25,382 bases of DNA, taken from an uncultured Eubacteriales bacterium. Its GTDB lineage: Bacteria; Bacillota; Clostridia; Oscillospirales; Oscillospiraceae. Where the stretch lies: NCBI GenBank assembly GCA_900549885.1, contig URQA01000022.1, positions 1-25,382 on the forward strand, read 5' to 3'. The stretch's first letter is position 1. Each line of letters begins with the position of its first letter. A program made the translations under genes and the position numbers. The notes under the pieces were generated by a model that saw only the letters and a list, made by a program, of their open reading frames with translations, was not told where the DNA came from and ran no database searches. Below, piece after piece: positions 15,695-24,669 of the stretch.

Positions 15695-16282
15695 TCACAG
15701 GTTGAACCCCAATAGCGTTCCTTTGCCACCGGTCACGTCCAGGGCGGTATAGCACCCCTGCTGGAAAAACCAGCCCGGATGAAGCAGTTCTTTCTCCCCC
15801 GCAATCCCCAGGTGGGCCAGCACCAGGGACAGAGAGCCGTTGTGGGCCACCAGGAGGGTGTCCTCCCCCCGGCCAACGATCTCGTCCACACAGTCTCCAA
15901 CCCGGCGGGCCATCTCCTCCGGGGATTCCCCTCCGGGCGGCGTAGTGTGGAACCAGTCGGATATGTATGCCTCCCGAACGCCGGGATACCGCCGCTCCAT
16001 CTCATCCCAAGACAGCCCCTCCATTTCTCCCACAAACTGCTCCCGCAGACCCGGGCAGCGCTCAGGGATCATCCCGCGGCCTGTCACGCAGGACAGGGCC
16101 GTATCCCAGGCCCGGGACAGGTCGCTGGCCACACAGCGGACAAAGGCGGTATCTTTCAGCTTCTCCCCTGCCTGCCGGGCCTGCTCCCGGCCCAGTTCGG
16201 TCAGGGGGTAGTCGGTATGGCCGTGAAAGGTTTTGGCCACGTTGCCCTCCGACTGCCCATGACGCACCAGATACAGGCGCAT
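15695..16282 (-). CDS. Histidine phosphatase family protein (phosphoglycerate mutase-like)
   Basis: A 195-residue protein with the catalytic motif LYLVRHGQSEGN at its N-terminus (RHG with the phospho-accepting His). The second Arg lies in VASDLSRAWDTA, the acid residue in LREQFVGEMEG, and the second catalytic His in LLVAHNGSLSLVL. This is the set of the branch-1 histidine phosphatases that includes CobC (adenosylcobalamin/alpha-ribazole phosphatase) and broad-specificity PhoE/GpmB-type enzymes. No cobalamin genes are nearby, so no specific substrate is proposed. The ATG at 16282 has GGAGG 6 bases upstream; an ATG six bases earlier abuts that site and is unlikely. It starts 16 bp after the COG2426 gene. 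Confidence 0.92.
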   Translation of the reverse strand: MRLYLVRHGQSEGNVAKTFHGHTDYPLTELGREQARQAGEKLKDTAFVRCVASDLSRAWDTALSCVTGRGMIPERCPGLREQFVGEMEGLSWDEMERRYPGVREAYISDWFHTTPPGGESPEEMARRVGDCVDEIVGRGEDTLLVAHNGSLSLVLAHLGIAGEKELLHPGWFFQQGCYTALDVTGGKGTLLGFNL

Positions 16283-16298
16283 AAACATCCTCCTTCCC

Positions 16299-16784
16299 TC
16301 AAAACAAGCTGGACACCCCAAAGGTAAGCGCGCTGATGAGAAATCCCGCCGTCACCACGCCGGCAAAAACAGAGGGGATGGCCTTTCTCAAGGGCATGTC
16401 CAGAAATGCAGCCGCCAGAGCCCCGGTCCAGGCCCCCGTCCCCGGCAGGGGAATGGCCACGAAAATAGCAAGGCCCAGGTATTTGTATTTGGACACCGTC
16501 TGCCCCTTCAGGTGAGCCTTCCGCTCCAGCCTGTCCACCAGGGAGTTGAGCTTGGGAATACGGCGGCGCATCCATTGAAAGATGCGCCGGATATATACCA
16601 CGATAAAAGGCACCGGCAACATATTTCCGATCACCGCCGCCAGATAGGCTGCCCACACTGGAAGCCCGGCAGCAACGCCGAAGGGGATACCGCCCCGCAG
16701 CTCCACCACCGGCACCATGGACACCAGGATGGTCCAGAGAAACTCCCCGCCCTTTGTCCCGGTCAGCCATTGCATGAAATCCAT
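16299..16784 (-). CDS. COG2426 small multidrug export-type membrane protein
   Basis: A 161-residue membrane protein of the Sm_multidrug_ex family. It carries the characteristic SMVPVVELRGGIPFGVAAG motif near the N-terminus, then hydrophobic stretches, a basic cytoplasmic loop (IRRIFQWMRRRIPKLNSLVD) and a second conserved segment IFVAIPLPGTGAWTGALAAA. About four membrane segments are expected. The family name comes from an early annotation; transport activity is not well established. AGGA 8 bases upstream supports the ATG. It is the first gene of the operon with the phosphatase, a small membrane protein and recD2. Confidence 0.9.
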   Translation of the reverse strand: MDFMQWLTGTKGGEFLWTILVSMVPVVELRGGIPFGVAAGLPVWAAYLAAVIGNMLPVPFIVVYIRRIFQWMRRRIPKLNSLVDRLERKAHLKGQTVSKYKYLGLAIFVAIPLPGTGAWTGALAAAFLDMPLRKAIPSVFAGVVTAGFLISALTFGVSSLF

Positions 16785-16826
16785 GTTGCAGTTCCTCGCT
16801 TTTCGGCAAAATGATACAGTTTATTT

Positions 16827-16835
16827 AGTATATCA
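16827..16835 (-). promoter_or_regulatory. Predicted extended -10 promoter of the COG2426-recD2 operon
   Basis: Minus strand TGATATACT: TATACT (16827-16832) matches five of six consensus bases and is preceded by TGA, an extended -10. No good -35 stands at 16-18 bp; a TCGACA occurs at 22 bp. The position, about 35 bases from the expected mRNA start to the ATG, fits. No uvrA terminator is visible in the 105-bp gap, so read-through from uvrA is also possible. Confidence 0.4.
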
Positions 16836-16889
16836 CAGTACAGTAGAGGGGTGATGTCGAAATAGTAAACTTTTGCCGCACCGACAGGC

Positions 16890-19715
<2,826 letters not shown>

Positions 19716-19756
19716 ATCCGTTCTTCCTCAACTTTGCAATAAAATCTCTCAAAAAA

Positions 19757-20188
19757 TCAGGTCTTTTTCGGCTTTGCCTTCAGCAGCACCAGCCCTTTCA
19801 CATCTTCCAGCTGTTCCGGCGACTTCACGTCGATAACCAGCCACTTGCCGCCGTTAAAGCGCGGGGTGGCGGCAAAAAGCTCCTGCAGATAGGTGGAAAA
19901 GGTGGGCAGGAGGACGGTCAGTTCCTCCACCTGCTTTGCCCCCAGGGTGACCATGGCGGTAAACCATCCTTCCCGGATGTAGCAGGCGGCCAGGGCCTTG
20001 CTGCCCTTTCTGTATTTCACGTTCCAGCCCCGGTCCATAGAGCAGTTGCTGTACTCCACCAGCGGCTGCACCCCATAGGTGTCCGCCATCCAGTCCCGCA
20101 GCTCCAGAAACAACGGCTGGCCGATCCACTCGGCAATGTCCTCCATCTCCGGCTGCTGGATGGACGGAAACCTCTCTGCCCAGGTCAT
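19757..20188 (-). CDS. DUF3788 family protein
   Basis: A 143-residue cytoplasmic protein. The opening MTWAERFPSIQQPEMEDIAE, the segment YGVQPLVEYSNCSMDRGWNV followed by KYRKGSKAL, and the later YIREGWFTAMVTLGAKQVEE match the DUF3788 pattern as I know it. The biochemical role is unknown; the fold resembles small ligand-binding or YdhG/DUF1801-like proteins, which is only a suggestion. AAGGAGG 7 bases before the ATG fixes the start, well inside the longer open frame that reaches 20332. It lies 40 bp after the aldo/keto reductase and 41 bp before uvrA. Confidence 0.82.
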   Translation of the reverse strand: MTWAERFPSIQQPEMEDIAEWIGQPLFLELRDWMADTYGVQPLVEYSNCSMDRGWNVKYRKGSKALAACYIREGWFTAMVTLGAKQVEELTVLLPTFSTYLQELFAATPRFNGGKWLVIDVKSPEQLEDVKGLVLLKAKPKKT

Positions 20189-20228
20189 AACGCTTCCTCC
20201 TTCCATTCTGCCGACCGCTCCCGCCGGC

Positions 20229-21242
20229 TCAATAGCCGAACTGGGCGGCCACGTCCTTGAGCATCTTCCGGATGGGCAGTTCATAGGGGCAGCGGCTCTC
20301 GCAGACGCCGCATTCGATACATTCCCCGGCATGGTGGGCCAGGCCCTCGTACCGGGTCTTAGCCCAGTCCGCCAAGTCGTATTTCCGCAGGTAGTTGACC
20401 ATCAGGAAGTTGCTTGGAATATCAATGCCTACGGTGCAGGGGGCGCAGTAGCCGCATCGGCGGCAGAAATGAGTTCCCAACTCCCGCCGGATGACGGCGC
20501 ACTGTTCCAGTTCCTCCGCCGTCAGGGGAGACAGGTTCTCTGCCGCCGCGGCGTTGCGCTCCACCTCCTCCACGCTGCCCATGCCGGGGATGGAGATATC
20601 GACGGCGTCCGAGGCGGCCACATACCGCAGAGCCAGACGCCAGTCGTCCAGATTGCCCCCGGCTAAGGGCTTCATGGCGATGGTGCCTATCCCCTTGGCC
20701 CGGGCCTGCCGCAGCAGATCCTCCCCCTGGCTCTCCACGATATTATAAGGAAACATCACCGTTTCGATACGGTCAGAGTAGTCCTCCACCAATAGGCGCA
20801 GGGCATCCACGCTGTGGGCGGTGGCCCCGATGTGGCCGATCTTTCCCCCCGCCTTCGCCTCTGCCAAGGCCCGGTAAGCTCCCTCCGGCCCAAAAACTCG
20901 GTCAAAGTCCTTCTCCGGCAGGTTGTGGAGCTGGTAGATATCAATGTAATCCGTCCTCAGGTTGCCCAAGCTGATTTCCACGTCCTGCTTCATGCCCGCG
21001 TAGTCCCGGGCCATGGACTTGGTAGCCAGGATGAATTTGTCCCGCCGCCCCTCCAGGGCCGCACCCAGGTATTCCTCAGACACGGTATAGCCTCGGGCGG
21101 TGTCGATATAGTTCATGCCGCATTTCTCCAGCGCGTCCACCACCGATTTGGTGTTGGCGGCGTCGGACCGCTGGATGGGGATTCCGCCGAAGGAGACGGC
21201 GGCGCAGTGCAGGCCGGTGCGGCCCAGCTGTACGTAGTTCAT
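20229..21242 (-). CDS. Aldo/keto reductase with C-terminal ferredoxin-type 4Fe-4S domain
   Basis: A 337-residue oxidoreductase. Residues 1-270 form an aldo/keto reductase barrel with the tetrad Asp47 and Tyr52 (YIDTARGY), Lys75 (ILATKS) and His106 (IYQLHNL). The C-terminal part carries two cysteine groups, CRRCGYCAPC (about 275-285) and CIECGVCESRCP (about 311-322), the pattern of two [4Fe-4S] clusters, with the second closing in CP as in ferredoxins. This architecture is common in anaerobic clostridia and suggests electron transfer between ferredoxin-like clusters and a carbonyl substrate, which is unknown. GGGAGG 9 bases upstream supports the ATG at 21242. Confidence 0.93.
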   Translation of the reverse strand: MNYVQLGRTGLHCAAVSFGGIPIQRSDAANTKSVVDALEKCGMNYIDTARGYTVSEEYLGAALEGRRDKFILATKSMARDYAGMKQDVEISLGNLRTDYIDIYQLHNLPEKDFDRVFGPEGAYRALAEAKAGGKIGHIGATAHSVDALRLLVEDYSDRIETVMFPYNIVESQGEDLLRQARAKGIGTIAMKPLAGGNLDDWRLALRYVAASDAVDISIPGMGSVEEVERNAAAAENLSPLTAEELEQCAVIRRELGTHFCRRCGYCAPCTVGIDIPSNFLMVNYLRKYDLADWAKTRYEGLAHHAGECIECGVCESRCPYELPIRKMLKDVAAQFGY

Positions 21243-21291
21243 GGTTTGCTTCCTCCCTATATGATCTTCCGCAGTGTGGATTGCTTTCAAA

Positions 21292-22083
21292 TTAAGAGGA
21301 CCAGATCTCGCCCAGGGCCATGGCGTAGAAGATCAGGCACGCCCCTGCCAGCACCACCCACTCGATGTGCTCCATGGCGATGTAAAAGCTGGAGGGCTCG
21401 GCGTCGTCGATGTCAATGGAACGGATGCGCCCCAGCAGGCTCAGCTTGAACAGAGCCTCCGGGAACAGGATCTGCACGAGGTTCAGCAGGGCAAGGAAGG
21501 TCACCGCCAGATACAGCCCCACATTCCCCTTGTGGGTGAGCTCCGGCTCCAGCACCACCTGCACCAGGGTGGAAAAGCCGGGGGCGTGGTATTCCTCCTG
21601 GCTGACCGTCTGGCCGTCCTCCGCCACGATGGTGCCGTCGCTCACGTGGCCATAGGCGCGGATCTCCCAGAACGGCTCTCCATCCTCGTCAAAGAGCATG
21701 TCGGAAAAACGGCATCCCCGGAAGATCACCTCATCATCCCGGCGGATCTCCACGCCGGTGCCGCTGTATTGGAATTCCTCCGGCACGGCGGTGGGGTCCT
21801 CCACCACCTGGTAAGGGCCGTAGGCATACTCCCCCCAGCGGTACTCCACCGTCCCGTCCGGGGCGACGGAAAAGGCGGCGTTCTTTCCATCCACCCTGCC
21901 CTCATACCAGGTCACGTCCCCTTCCGTGCGGGGATAGAGCAGTTCCCCCTGGTACTCCAGGCCCCAGCGGCCCACCGTCACCGCCGTGGCGATTCCGAAG
22001 GCCACGATCTCCACCAGCATGAGGATCAGCAGCACCCGCCGGAACCAGGACATATCCGCCCACTTGTTTTGGATCGCCGTCAT
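21292..22083 (-). CDS. Hypothetical membrane protein with large extracytoplasmic loop
   Basis: A 263-residue protein I cannot assign to a family. A first membrane helix (about residues 15-37, VLLILMLVEIVAFGIATAVT) is followed by about 150 residues of polar, Tyr/Trp/Glu-rich sequence (DVTWYEGRVDGKNAAFSVAP and similar), probably outside the cytoplasm and beta-rich. Two further hydrophobic segments lie near the C-terminus (LYLAVTFLALLNLVQILF and WVVLAGACLIFYAMAL), joined by a short charged loop. The ATG at 22083 has GGGGAGGG 6 bases upstream; the longer frame to 22269 runs antiparallel to nothing useful and overlaps the YjbR gene. It lies 49 bp before the aldo/keto reductase. Confidence 0.8.
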   Translation of the reverse strand: MTAIQNKWADMSWFRRVLLILMLVEIVAFGIATAVTVGRWGLEYQGELLYPRTEGDVTWYEGRVDGKNAAFSVAPDGTVEYRWGEYAYGPYQVVEDPTAVPEEFQYSGTGVEIRRDDEVIFRGCRFSDMLFDEDGEPFWEIRAYGHVSDGTIVAEDGQTVSQEEYHAPGFSTLVQVVLEPELTHKGNVGLYLAVTFLALLNLVQILFPEALFKLSLLGRIRSIDIDDAEPSSFYIAMEHIEWVVLAGACLIFYAMALGEIWSS

Positions 22084-22142
22084 ATCGTTCCCTCCCCTCT
22101 CTGCCCTGCGCGATACGCGCTGTCTCTCTGGCCTGCGTAAGG

Positions 22143-22520
22143 TCAGCTGCCTCCCAGCTCCCGCTGGACGTATTTGGGCAGCTTGGACACCACCAGCCGG
22201 TAGGACTGGGCGCATAGGTCCCGGAGCACCTGGTCTGGCAGGTCCCCATCCAGCAGGGCGGTGATCCAATTCTTCTTATCGCAGTAAAATCCAGGCAGGA
22301 CCTCCGGGTACTCCGCCTGGAACAGCTGGGACAGCCGGGGGTCGCATTTCAGGTTGACCAGCTCGTGGCCGCCGTAGGTCTGGTACTTCTCCTCCGGAGC
22401 GCAGACGGCGGCGAACTGTTTGCCCCGCACCTCGTAGAGGAACATCTTCCAGCCGGGATGCCAGCGTTTCTCCGCCCCGGGGAAACTCAGCAGATACCCG
22501 TCCAGCCACTCATACTTCAT
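22143..22520 (-). CDS. MmcQ/YjbR family protein
   Basis: A 125-residue protein matching the MmcQ/YjbR (DUF419) fold. The family's markers are present in order: YLLSFPGAEK near the start, MFLYEVRGKQFAAVCAPEE, ELVNLKCDPRLSQLF, and the closing KKNWITALLDGDLPDQVLRD followed by SYRLV. Members are often called DNA-binding proteins because of a CyaY-like double-wing fold, but function is unproven. The ATG overlaps the end of the upstream GNAT-NTF2 gene by 11 bp, with GGGAGG inside that gene, so the two are translationally coupled. Confidence 0.9.
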   Translation of the reverse strand: MKYEWLDGYLLSFPGAEKRWHPGWKMFLYEVRGKQFAAVCAPEEKYQTYGGHELVNLKCDPRLSQLFQAEYPEVLPGFYCDKKNWITALLDGDLPDQVLRDLCAQSYRLVVSKLPKYVQRELGGS

Positions 22521-23343
22521 CTGTCAAGTCCTCCCATTCCCGCCAGATCAGGCCGTCTTGAAATTGGAACCGCTCCCGGGACCGCTCACCCCGGTCGCTG
22601 ACCAGCCAGGCGGCGATCTGTCCTGCGTCCCGCTCGATTCGCTCGCACCGGAATTGTCCGTCCCGGCCCTCATAGGCCGCTTGGATCCGGCCCAGATAGG
22701 CCTGGATGCCTCGGATCTGCTCCCCCCATCCGTCTGGCTGGCGCAGCTCCCACACCACCTCCGGGTGCAGGAAGGTCTGATAAAGGCCCCAGTCCCGGCG
22801 GTTTTCCGCGTCGAAAAAGGCCAGCAGCCTCTTCCGCTCCCGCCACTGCTCGGCGGTGACGGCGTACTGGTAGAGCGCTGCCGGGCGGCCCCGGCAATCA
22901 GTAACTTGTGTCTCCCCCAACTTGGCCATGCCCAACTGCCCCAGCAGCCTGCCCGCCCGGCGGAGGTCGATGGTCTCCCCGACCACCTGGCGCAGCCCCA
23001 GAACGTCAAAGGCGTAATCCAGCAGGGTCCGGGAGATCTCACCGGCGTACCCCCTGCCCCACAGGTCCCGGCGGAGGAACCAGCCCAGCTCATACGTCCC
23101 CGGATCCTCCAGAAGGCAGAACAGTACATAGCCCGCCAGGCCGGGCACGCCCTCCGCCTCCAAGGCGTAGCCCACCGGGGGATCGCGCCGGAGCAGGGAC
23201 TGCTCCAGAAAGCGGTCGCTCTCCCCCCGGATCATAGGGAAGGAATAGGCCATGGTCTCCCGGTCCCCCAGGATGGCAAACAGCCCGTCCCCATCGGCCG
23301 GCGTGAAGGGCCGCAGGCGCAGCCGGGCGGTCTCCAGCTCCAT
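22510..23343 (-). CDS. GNAT acetyltransferase fused to an NTF2/SnoaL-like domain
   Basis: A 277-residue two-domain protein. Residues 1-165 are a RimJ/RimL-type GNAT domain: METARLRLRPFTPADGDGLF-like opening (here MELETARLRLRPF), YELGWFLRRDLWGRGYAGEI with the acetyl-CoA loop GRGYAG, and the terminal RRAGRLLGQLGMAKLGE. Residues about 168-277 begin RKRLLAFFDAENRRDWGLYQ and continue through LHPEVVWELRQPDGWGEQIR, the pattern of an NTF2/SnoaL-like cone. A fusion of this kind may couple a small-molecule pocket to acetyl transfer; this is inference. GGAGG 6 bases upstream; the start is one base after the ybaK stop (TGACATG). It overlaps the YjbR gene at its 3' end. Confidence 0.87.
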   Translation of the reverse strand: MELETARLRLRPFTPADGDGLFAILGDRETMAYSFPMIRGESDRFLEQSLLRRDPPVGYALEAEGVPGLAGYVLFCLLEDPGTYELGWFLRRDLWGRGYAGEISRTLLDYAFDVLGLRQVVGETIDLRRAGRLLGQLGMAKLGETQVTDCRGRPAALYQYAVTAEQWRERKRLLAFFDAENRRDWGLYQTFLHPEVVWELRQPDGWGEQIRGIQAYLGRIQAAYEGRDGQFRCERIERDAGQIAAWLVSDRGERSRERFQFQDGLIWREWEDLTDEV

Positions 23344-23344
23344 G

Positions 23345-23839
23345 TCACCCCTCCACCGTTACGTCGGCGGTGTCAGCCTCCACCAGGGCGATGAGGTCCG
23401 CCGGGCGCACCTCCACCTGGAAGCCCACCTTCCCTGCGGACACGCAGATGGTGTCCTGGTCGAGACAGCTTTCGTGGAACACCGTGGGAAACTGCTTTTT
23501 CATCCCCACTGGGGAGCATCCTCCGTGGACGTAGCCTGTCAGGGGCAGCAGCTCTTTGCTGGGCAGCATGGCGATGGACTTCTCCCCCACCGCACGGGCC
23601 GCTTTTTTCAGGTCTAAAGAGGCCGCTACCGGGATGTCGAACACATAGTGTCCCCCAGAGGCCCCCTTGGTCACCAGGGTCTTGTACACCGCCGCCGGGT
23701 TCTGTCCCAGGGCCCGGGCTACCGTCTCCCCGTCTGGGGCCTCGTCCCCGCCGTGGGGATAGGTGTGGGGCTTGTAGGGGATCTTCTTCTGATCCAGCAG
23801 GCGCATCACATTGGTCTTTTCTTCTTTTTGTTTTGCCAT
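23345..23839 (-). CDS. ybaK: YbaK/EbsC-type Cys-tRNA(Pro)/aminoacyl-tRNA deacylase
   Basis: A 164-residue trans-editing hydrolase that clears Cys (or Ala) from mischarged tRNA-Pro in the cytoplasm. It shows NVMRLLDQKKIPYKPHTYPH at the N-terminus, the conserved Lys in AAVYKTLV, the glycine-rich HYVFDIPVAASLDLKKAARA region, TGYVHGGCSPVGMKK, and a closing VGFQVEVRPADLIAL. All are standard for the YbaK subfamily and the length is usual. AAGGAG 9 bases upstream fixes the ATG at 23839; the longer frame to 23881 overlaps the previous gene. Spacing is 17 bp from the NTF2-like gene and 1 bp to the GNAT-NTF2 gene. Confidence 0.94.
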   Translation of the reverse strand: MAKQKEEKTNVMRLLDQKKIPYKPHTYPHGGDEAPDGETVARALGQNPAAVYKTLVTKGASGGHYVFDIPVAASLDLKKAARAVGEKSIAMLPSKELLPLTGYVHGGCSPVGMKKQFPTVFHESCLDQDTICVSAGKVGFQVEVRPADLIALVEADTADVTVEG

Positions 23840-23856
23840 GGTTTTTTCTCCTTTTC

Positions 23857-24246
23857 TCACCAGATCACACAGGCGATGCACAATTTTCCTCCCTCTGCCA
23901 CAATCGTCATATGATTGGTGCCCGTTTCCAGGACCGGAGCGCCGCCGCGGGCGTATCGCTTTTCATAACTGCTGTGGACTAGAAAAACATCTTCACGCCG
24001 CGTCCATGTCATGTCGGTCTGCCGCTCACGAAAGCCCTCTACAAACAGCTGCGGATTGTCTCGCACCGCTGTCTCAAACTCCCGTATGTACTCATCGAGG
24101 GTCTTGGCCGCATAGGTGCCCCCCTCCGTCTGTTCCAGCAACAGGGCATCCGGCCGGAACAATATGCGGAAGTCCCGGCTTGGAAAGGATTCTCCTGCGG
24201 CGAAGGAAATCGTGTCATAAAACCGGGCTAAAAATTCTTCCAGCAT
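23857..24246 (-). CDS. NTF2/SnoaL-like small protein
   Basis: A 129-residue protein with the general layout of an NTF2-like fold (DUF4440/SnoaL type). It has a helical N-terminus MLEEFLARFYDTISFA, a central part with TLDEYIREFETAVRDNPQLF, then alternating strands including DVFLVHSSYEKRYA and TGTNHMTIVAEGGKLCIACV. Specific function is not apparent; relatives bind small molecules or have lost catalysis. GAGGAGAG before the ATG is an acceptable ribosome binding site. The start lies one base after the stop of an open frame without a start codon (24248-24400). First intact gene after uvrB in the uvrB-uvrA interval. Confidence 0.75.
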   Translation of the reverse strand: MLEEFLARFYDTISFAAGESFPSRDFRILFRPDALLLEQTEGGTYAAKTLDEYIREFETAVRDNPQLFVEGFRERQTDMTWTRREDVFLVHSSYEKRYARGGAPVLETGTNHMTIVAEGGKLCIACVIW

Positions 24247-24247
24247 A

Positions 24248-24400
24248 TCACGCTCTCCTCTCCTGGCCCTGGCTCAGCGCTTCTGGCAGGACCACCGGGC
24301 GCACCTGCCATGGGTCCTTCTCCTTCTTGGGAAGCCCATCCGACCTCCGGCCCCGATCCGGTTTCGCCTGAGGTTGACCTGCTTTCCGTCCATGCGAAAA
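24248..24400 (-). pseudogene. Possible 3' remnant of an unidentified gene
   Basis: A frame of 50 codons opens after a TAG (24401-24403), has no ATG, GTG or TTG until residue 33 and ends in TGA one base before the NTF2-like ATG (TGATATG). The peptide is charged and Pro-rich, ending DPWQVRPVVLPEALSQGQER, with G/C at most third positions. The close spacing to the next start is what is seen between true genes in this cluster. It may be the tail of a gene whose 5' part was lost during the rearrangement at the end of uvrB. A chance open frame in GC-rich DNA is the alternative. Confidence 0.3.
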
Positions 24401-24440
24401 CTAGGAGCATGCCAAAGGCCTCGCTTTTAAATAACGATTC

Positions 24441-24456
24441 AAGGGCGCCATCCCTT
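24441..24456 (-). terminator. Weak hairpin after the duplicated uvrB tail
   Basis: AAGGG-ATGGCG-CCCTT directly follows (and touches) the TAA of the second uvrB tail, with GAATCGTTATTT after it in the transcript. The stem is only 5 bp, so termination would be weak. It may be the original uvrB end signal left with the original tail. Confidence 0.3.
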
Positions 24457-24532
24457 ACTTCTTCTCCCCCCGCAGCTGGATGATCTGATCCCGCAGCGTG
24501 GCCGCCAGCTCAAACTCCAGCATCTTCGCCGC
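24455..24532 (-). pseudogene. Second, diverged copy of the uvrB 3' end
   Basis: Codons for AAKMLEFELAATLRDQIIQL followed by RGEKK and TAA repeat the last 25 codons of uvrB at 24673-24747. The copies differ at 10 of 75 bases in 8 codons; seven codon changes are synonymous and one is Ala to Thr. This is the end of the UVR domain, which in UvrB contacts UvrC. The fragment lies 137 bp beyond the functional uvrB stop. A 72-codon frame that starts with an ATGA overlap on the uvrB stop (24673) runs through the intervening element into this tail in frame, so it could in principle be translated. Confidence 0.85.
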
Positions 24533-24669
24533 CGCCCCACACAGCTGCGCTGTGCGGGGGCCCCTGTTCATCCCGCTCGGGCGGAGTGAATCTGCCCTAC
24601 GCAAATCTCCGCTTTGCTCCGATTTTACGCGCCATCCGGCGCGGCCCTGCTGCACGGGGCAGAGGCGGC
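24533..24669. repeat. Palindrome-rich intergenic element between the two uvrB tails
   Basis: 137 bp of foldable sequence without a recognisable gene. Stems seen: CCCCACACAGC with GCTGTGCGGGG (24535-24545 with 24549-24559, one mismatch that becomes G-U in minus-strand RNA); CGCGCC/GGCGCG (24628-24633 with 24638-24643); and an outer TCTGCCC/GGGCAGA (24591-24597 with 24657-24663). Both ends carry GCCGCC or its complement. It looks like a small dispersed repeat of the REP/MITE type, but no second copy occurs in this window, so its repetitive nature is inference. Confidence 0.5.

Noticed and set aside
16840..16889. TGTCG/CGACA pairing after uvrA as terminator
   Set aside because: Only 5 bp with a loop of over 20 bases and no U-tract.
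24228..24410. 60-codon minus-strand frame upstream of and into the NTF2-like gene
   Set aside because: It overlaps the NTF2-like start in a different frame and has no ribosome binding site; the neighbouring frame ending at 24248 looks more coding-like.
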